Translations under genes and position numbers: made by a program
NCBI RefSeq assembly: GCF_029227915.1
Contig: NC_079887.1
Coordinates: forward strand, 4,154,001 to 4,218,000
Length of the DNA: 64,000 nucleotides
Direction: 5' to 3'
Source: Hydractinia symbiolongicarpus
Taxonomy: Eukaryota > Cnidaria > Hydrozoa > Anthoathecata > Hydractiniidae
Notes under the pieces: model-generated
What the model was told of the DNA's origin: nothing
Databases searched by the model: none
The model's input: the letters and a program-made list of their open reading frames with translations, nothing else
Shown: positions 59,904-64,000 of the stretch, one piece after another
Position numbering within the stretch: the stretch's first letter is position 1
How the letters are laid out: each line of letters opens with the position of its first letter

Positions 59904-62877
59904 GATTTCCCGTAAATCCCGGGCTTGGCCCGTATAGTCGAATGTATACAAAGAAAGTACCCTGTGAGTAAAGTCGTTTCCAGAACGATTTTTTAAATTA
60001 TCTTTTCACCACTAAAACGCATGAGACTTGTAGTTTTCAAAAATGTTTTCATTTTTGATGAGACGCTGAATAAAAGAAGTTTAATCTCCGGCAAACGAAA
60101 ACCTGCGATTTCCCGTAAATCCCGGACTCGGCCATATAGTCAAAAGTATACAAAGAAAGTACCCTGGGATTAAACTTATTTCCCGAAGGATTTTTTAAAT
60201 TATTTTTTCACCACTAAAACGCATGAGACTTGTAGTTTTCAAAAATGTTTTCATTTTTGATGAGACGCTGAATAAAAGAACTTTAATCGCCGGCAAACGA
60301 AAACCTGCGATTTCCCGTAAATCCCGGACTCGGCCCGTAAAGTCAAAAGTATACAAAGAAAGTACCCAGGGAGTAAACTCATTTCCCAAACGATTTTTTA
60401 AATTATTATTTCACCACTTAAACCCATGAGACTTGTAGATTTTAAAAATGTTTTCATTTTTGATGAGACGCTGAATAAAAGAAGTTTAATCGCCGGCAAA
60501 CGAAAACCCGCGACTTCCCGTAAATCCCGGATTCGGCCCGTATAGTCAAAAGTTTACAAAGAAAGTACCCAGGGAGTAAACTCATTTCCCGAACGATTTT
60601 TTAAATTATTTTTTCACAACTAAAACGCATGAGACTTGTAGTTTTCAAAAATGTTTTCATTTTTGATGAGACGCTGAATAAAAGATGTTTAATCGCCGGC
60701 AAACGAAAACCTGCGATTTCCCGTAAATCCCGGACTCGGCCCGTAAAGTCAAAAGTATACAAAGAAAGTACCCAGGGAGTAAACTCATTTCCCAAACGAT
60801 TTTTTAAATTATTATTTCACCACTAAAGCCCATGAGACTTGTAGATTTTAAAAATGTTTTCATTTTTGATGAGACGCTGAATAAAAGAAGTTTAATCGCC
60901 GGCAAACGAAAACCCGCGACTTCCCGTAAATCCCGGATTCGGCCCGTATAGTCAAAAGTATACAAAGAAAGTACCCAGGGAGTAAACTCATTTCCCGAAC
61001 GATTTTTTAAATTATTTTTTCACCACTAAAACGCATGAGACTTGTAGTTTTTAAAAATGTTTTCATTTTTGATGGGACGCTGAATAAAAGAAGTTTAATC
61101 GCCGGCAAACGAAAACCCGCGACTTCCCGTAAATCCCGGATTCGGCCCGTATAGTCAAAAGTATACGAAGAAAGTACCCAGGGAGTAAACTCATTCCCGA
61201 ACGATTTTTTAAATTATTTTTCCACCACTAAAACGCATGAGACTTGTAGTTTTCAGAAATGTTTTCATTTTTGATGAGACGCTTAATGAAAGTGGTTTAA
61301 ACGCCGGCAAACGAAAACCCGTGATTTCCCGTAAATCCCGGCTTGGCCAGTATAGTCGAATGTTTACAAAGAAAGTACCCTGTGAGTAAACTCATTTCCA
61401 AAACGATTTTTTAAATTATCTTTTCACCACTAAAACGCATGAGACTTGTAGTTTTCAAAAATGTTTTCATTTTTGATGAGACGCTGAATAAAAGAAGTTT
61501 AATCGCCGGCAAACGAAAACCCGCGACTTCCCGTAAATCCCGGACTCGGCCCGTATAGTCAAAAGTATACAAAGAAAGAACCCAGGGAGTAAGCCCATTT
61601 CCCGAACGATTTTTTAAATTTTTTTTCCACCACTAAAACGCATGAGACTTGTAGTTTTCAGAAATGTTTTCATTTTTGATGAGACGCTTAATGAAAGAGG
61701 TTTAATCGCCGGCATACGAAAACCCGCGATTTCCTGCAAATCCCGGGCTTGGCCCGTATAGTCGAATGTATACAAAGAAAGTACACAGGGAGTAAACTCA
61801 TTTCCCGAACGATTTTTTAAATTATTTTTTCACCACAAAAACGCATGAGACTTGTAGTTTTCAAAAATGTTTTCATTTTTGATGAGACGCTGAATAAAAG
61901 AAGTTTAATCGCCGGCAAACGGAAACCCGCGACTTCCCGTAAATCCCGGACTCGGCCCGTATAGTCAAAAGTATACAAAGAAAGAACCCAGGGAGTAAAC
62001 TCATTTCCCGAACGATTTTTTAAATTATTTTTTCACCACTAAAACGCACGAGACTTGTAGTTTTCCAAAATCTTTTCATTTTTGATGAGACGCTGAATAA
62101 AAGAAGTTTAATCGCCGGCAAACGAAAACCTGCGATTTCCCGTAAATCCCGGACTCGGCCCGTATAGTCAAAAGTATACGAAGAAAGTACCCAGGGAGTA
62201 AACTCATTCCCCGAACGATTTTTTAAATTATTTTTCCACCACTAAAACGCATGAGACTTGTAGTTTTCAGAAATGTTTTCATTTTTGATGAGAGGCTTAA
62301 TGAAAGTGGTTTAATCGCCGGCAAACGAAAACCCGTGATTTCCCGTAAATCCCGGCTTGGCCGTATAGTCGAATGTATACAAAGAAATTACCCTGTGAGT
62401 AAACTAATTTCCAAAACGATTTTTTAAATTATCTTTTCACCACTAAAAGGCATGAGACTTGTAGTTTTCAAAAATGTTTTCATTTTTGATGGGACGCTGA
62501 ATAAAAGAAGTTTAATCGCCGGCAAACGAAAACCCGCGACTTCCCGTAAATCTCGGACTCGGCCCGTATAGTCAAAAGTATACAAAGAAAGAACCGAGGG
62601 AGTAAACTCATTTCCCGAACGATTTTTTAAATTATTTCTCCACCACTAAAACGCATGAGACTTGTAGTTTTCAGAAATGTTTTCATTTTTGATGAGACGC
62701 TTAAAGAAAGAGGTTTAATCGCCGGCAAACGAAAACCCGCGATTTCCCGCAAATCCCGGGCTTGGCCCGTATAGTCGAATGTATACAAAGAAAGTACCCA
62801 GGGAGTAAACTCATTTCCCGAACGATTTTTTAAATTATTTTTTCACCACTAAAACGCATGAGACTTGTAGTTTTCAG
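59904..62877. repeat. HOR copy C3, shortened to 14 monomers
   Basis: Within this block 60041-62877 is the unit that repeats next at 2,837 bp (14 x 203 less 5): AATCTCCGGC at about 60084 and 62921. Compared with C2 it lacks 609 bp (three monomers). The change of period from 17 to 14 marks an internal deletion by exchange between non-equivalent monomers. Confidence 0.8.
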
Positions 62878-64000
62878 AAATGTTTTCATTTTTGATGAGA
62901 CGCTGAATAAAAGAAGTTTAATCTCCGGCAAACGAAAACCTGCGATTTCCCGTAAATCCCGGACTCGGCCATATAGTCAAAAGTATACAAAGAAAGTACC
63001 CTGGGATTAAACTTATTTCCCGAAGGATTTTTTAAATTATTTTTTCACCACTAAAACGCATGAGACTTGTAGTTTTCAAAAATGTTTTCATTTTTGATGA
63101 GACGCTGAATAAAAGAACTTTAATCGCCGGCAAACGAAAACCTGCGATTTCTCGTAAATCCCGGACTCGGCCCGTAAAGTCAAAAGTATACAAAGAAAGT
63201 ACCCAGGGAGTAAACTCATTTCCCAAACGATTTTTTAAATTATTATTTCACCACTAAAGCCCATGAGACTTGTAGATTTTAAAAATGTTTTCATTTTTGA
63301 TGAGACGCTGAATAAAGGAAGTTTAATCGCCGGCAAACGAAAACCCGCGACTTCCCGTAAATCCCGGATTCGGCCCGTATAGTCAAAAGTTTACAAAGAA
63401 AGTACCCAGGGAGTAAACTCATTTCCCGAACGATTTTTTAAATTATTTTTTCACAACTAAAACGCATGAGACTTGTAGTTTTCAAAAATGTTTTCATTTT
63501 TGATGAGACGCTGAATAAAAGATGTTTAATCGCCGGCAAACGAAAACCTGCGATTTCCCGTAAATCCCGGACTCGGCCCGTAAAGTCAAAAGTATACAAA
63601 GAAAGTACCCAGGGAGTAAACTCATTTCCCAAACGATTTTTTAAATTATTATTTCACCACTAAAGCCCATGAGACTTGTAGATTTTAAAAATGTTTTCAT
63701 TTTTGATGAGACGCTGAATAAAAGAAGTTTAATCGCCGGCAAACGAAAACCCGCGACTTCCCGTAAATCCCGGATTCGGCCCGTATAGTCAAAAGTATAC
63801 AAAGAAAGTACCCAGGGAGTAAACTCATTTCCCGAACGATTTTTTAAATTATTTTTTCACCACTAAAACGCATGAGACTTGTAGTTTTTAAAAATGTTTT
63901 CATTTTTGATGGGACGCTGAATAAAAGAAGTTTAATCGCCGGCAAACGAAAACCCGCGACTTCCCGTAAATCCCGGATTCGGCCCGTATAGTCAAAAGTA
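62878..64000. repeat. HOR copy C4, cut by the window end
   Basis: Begins where the 2,837-bp match to C3 starts (62877 is G versus A at 60040) and follows C3 to the last base. Few differences are seen, for example CTCGTAAATC near 63151 and AATAAAGGAAG near 63312. The HOR series therefore continues to the right of the window. Confidence 0.8.

Larger units (their letters stand above)
1..64000. repeat. 203-bp satellite array filling the window (about 315 monomers)
   Basis: The landmark GAGACGC recurs at 1, 204 (as AGGACGC), 407, 610, 813 and onward at a 203-bp step to the last base, always in the same orientation. Adjacent monomers differ by subtype-specific substitutions, and monomers many units apart can be almost identical, which is the signature of higher-order repeats. 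Length drifts by only 1-4 bp through small indels, for example one base lost near 2570 and one near 9018. No boundary with non-satellite DNA is visible at either end. The family is unknown to me. Size, head-to-tail order and HOR structure suggest a centromeric or heterochromatic block of a eukaryote, but the sequence alone does not show kinetochore function. Confidence 0.98.

Noticed and set aside
1-64000. CRISPR array.
   Set aside because: The repeat unit is continuous at 203 bp with no unique spacers between short conserved repeats, and there are no cas genes.
1-64000. Tandem gene family such as rDNA, 5S, tRNA or histone repeats.
   Set aside because: No rRNA- or tRNA-like conserved segments, no internal Pol III A/B boxes that I could find, and no ORF of meaningful length in the 203-bp unit.
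1-64000. Telomeric or subtelomeric repeat character.
   Set aside because: Words like CCCGTAAACCCC occur, but no runs of TTAGGG-, TTTAGGG- or TTAGG-type repeats are present.

Overview
The whole 64 kb window is one uninterrupted array of tandem satellite DNA. The monomer is 203 bp, with occasional 1-4 bp indels, and about 315 copies lie head-to-tail in one orientation. I found no non-satellite sequence: no protein gene, RNA gene, transposon, CRISPR array or unique spacer. The array runs off both ends of the window. An array of this size and hierarchy is typical of a eukaryotic centromeric, pericentromeric or other heterochromatic block. I do not recognise the monomer as a named satellite, and the sequence does not identify the species. 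A plant or an invertebrate would both fit.

Each monomer has a GC-rich half (roughly positions 25-125, counting from GAGACGC) and an AT-rich half. A 22-bp hairpin dyad closes each monomer (9-bp arms, TTTT loop). A second dyad, CGGGC-TTG-GCCCG, and an AT-rich one, GTATA/TATAC, sit in the middle. A hand count on a typical monomer gives 38% G+C, 12 CpGs and a CpG observed/expected ratio near 1.65.

The monomers fall into diagnostic subtypes, called A-G here, arranged in higher-order repeats (HORs). Between 0 and about 20 kb the underlying order is a seven-monomer A-B-C-D-E-F-G unit (about 1,421 bp), repeatedly shortened, fused and re-duplicated: a 3-mer duplication at 7.0-8.2 kb, a 1,420-bp-offset duplication at 8.8-11.3 kb, and a 2,638-bp (13-mer) tandem duplication at 13.0-18.3 kb. 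From 20.6 to 30.3 kb there are two nearly identical 4,666-bp (23-mer) blocks. From 31.0 to 41.0 kb there are two 23-mer-based blocks (4,670 and 5,279 bp); the second carries an extra 609 bp (three monomers) and short conversion-like patches. From 41 to 64 kb there are smaller, younger HORs: a one-monomer duplication, a 2,231-bp repeat, four successive 810-812-bp 4-mers, a 1,217-bp 6-mer duplication, and a 17-mer/14-mer series that continues past the window's end.

The many short ORFs (up to about 102 codons) on both strands are by-products of the repeat. Since 203 is not a multiple of three, no frame passes through more than about one and a half monomers, and none is annotated as a gene. The interest lies in the repeat's architecture, its conserved dyads, and the record of unequal exchange and conversion preserved in it.
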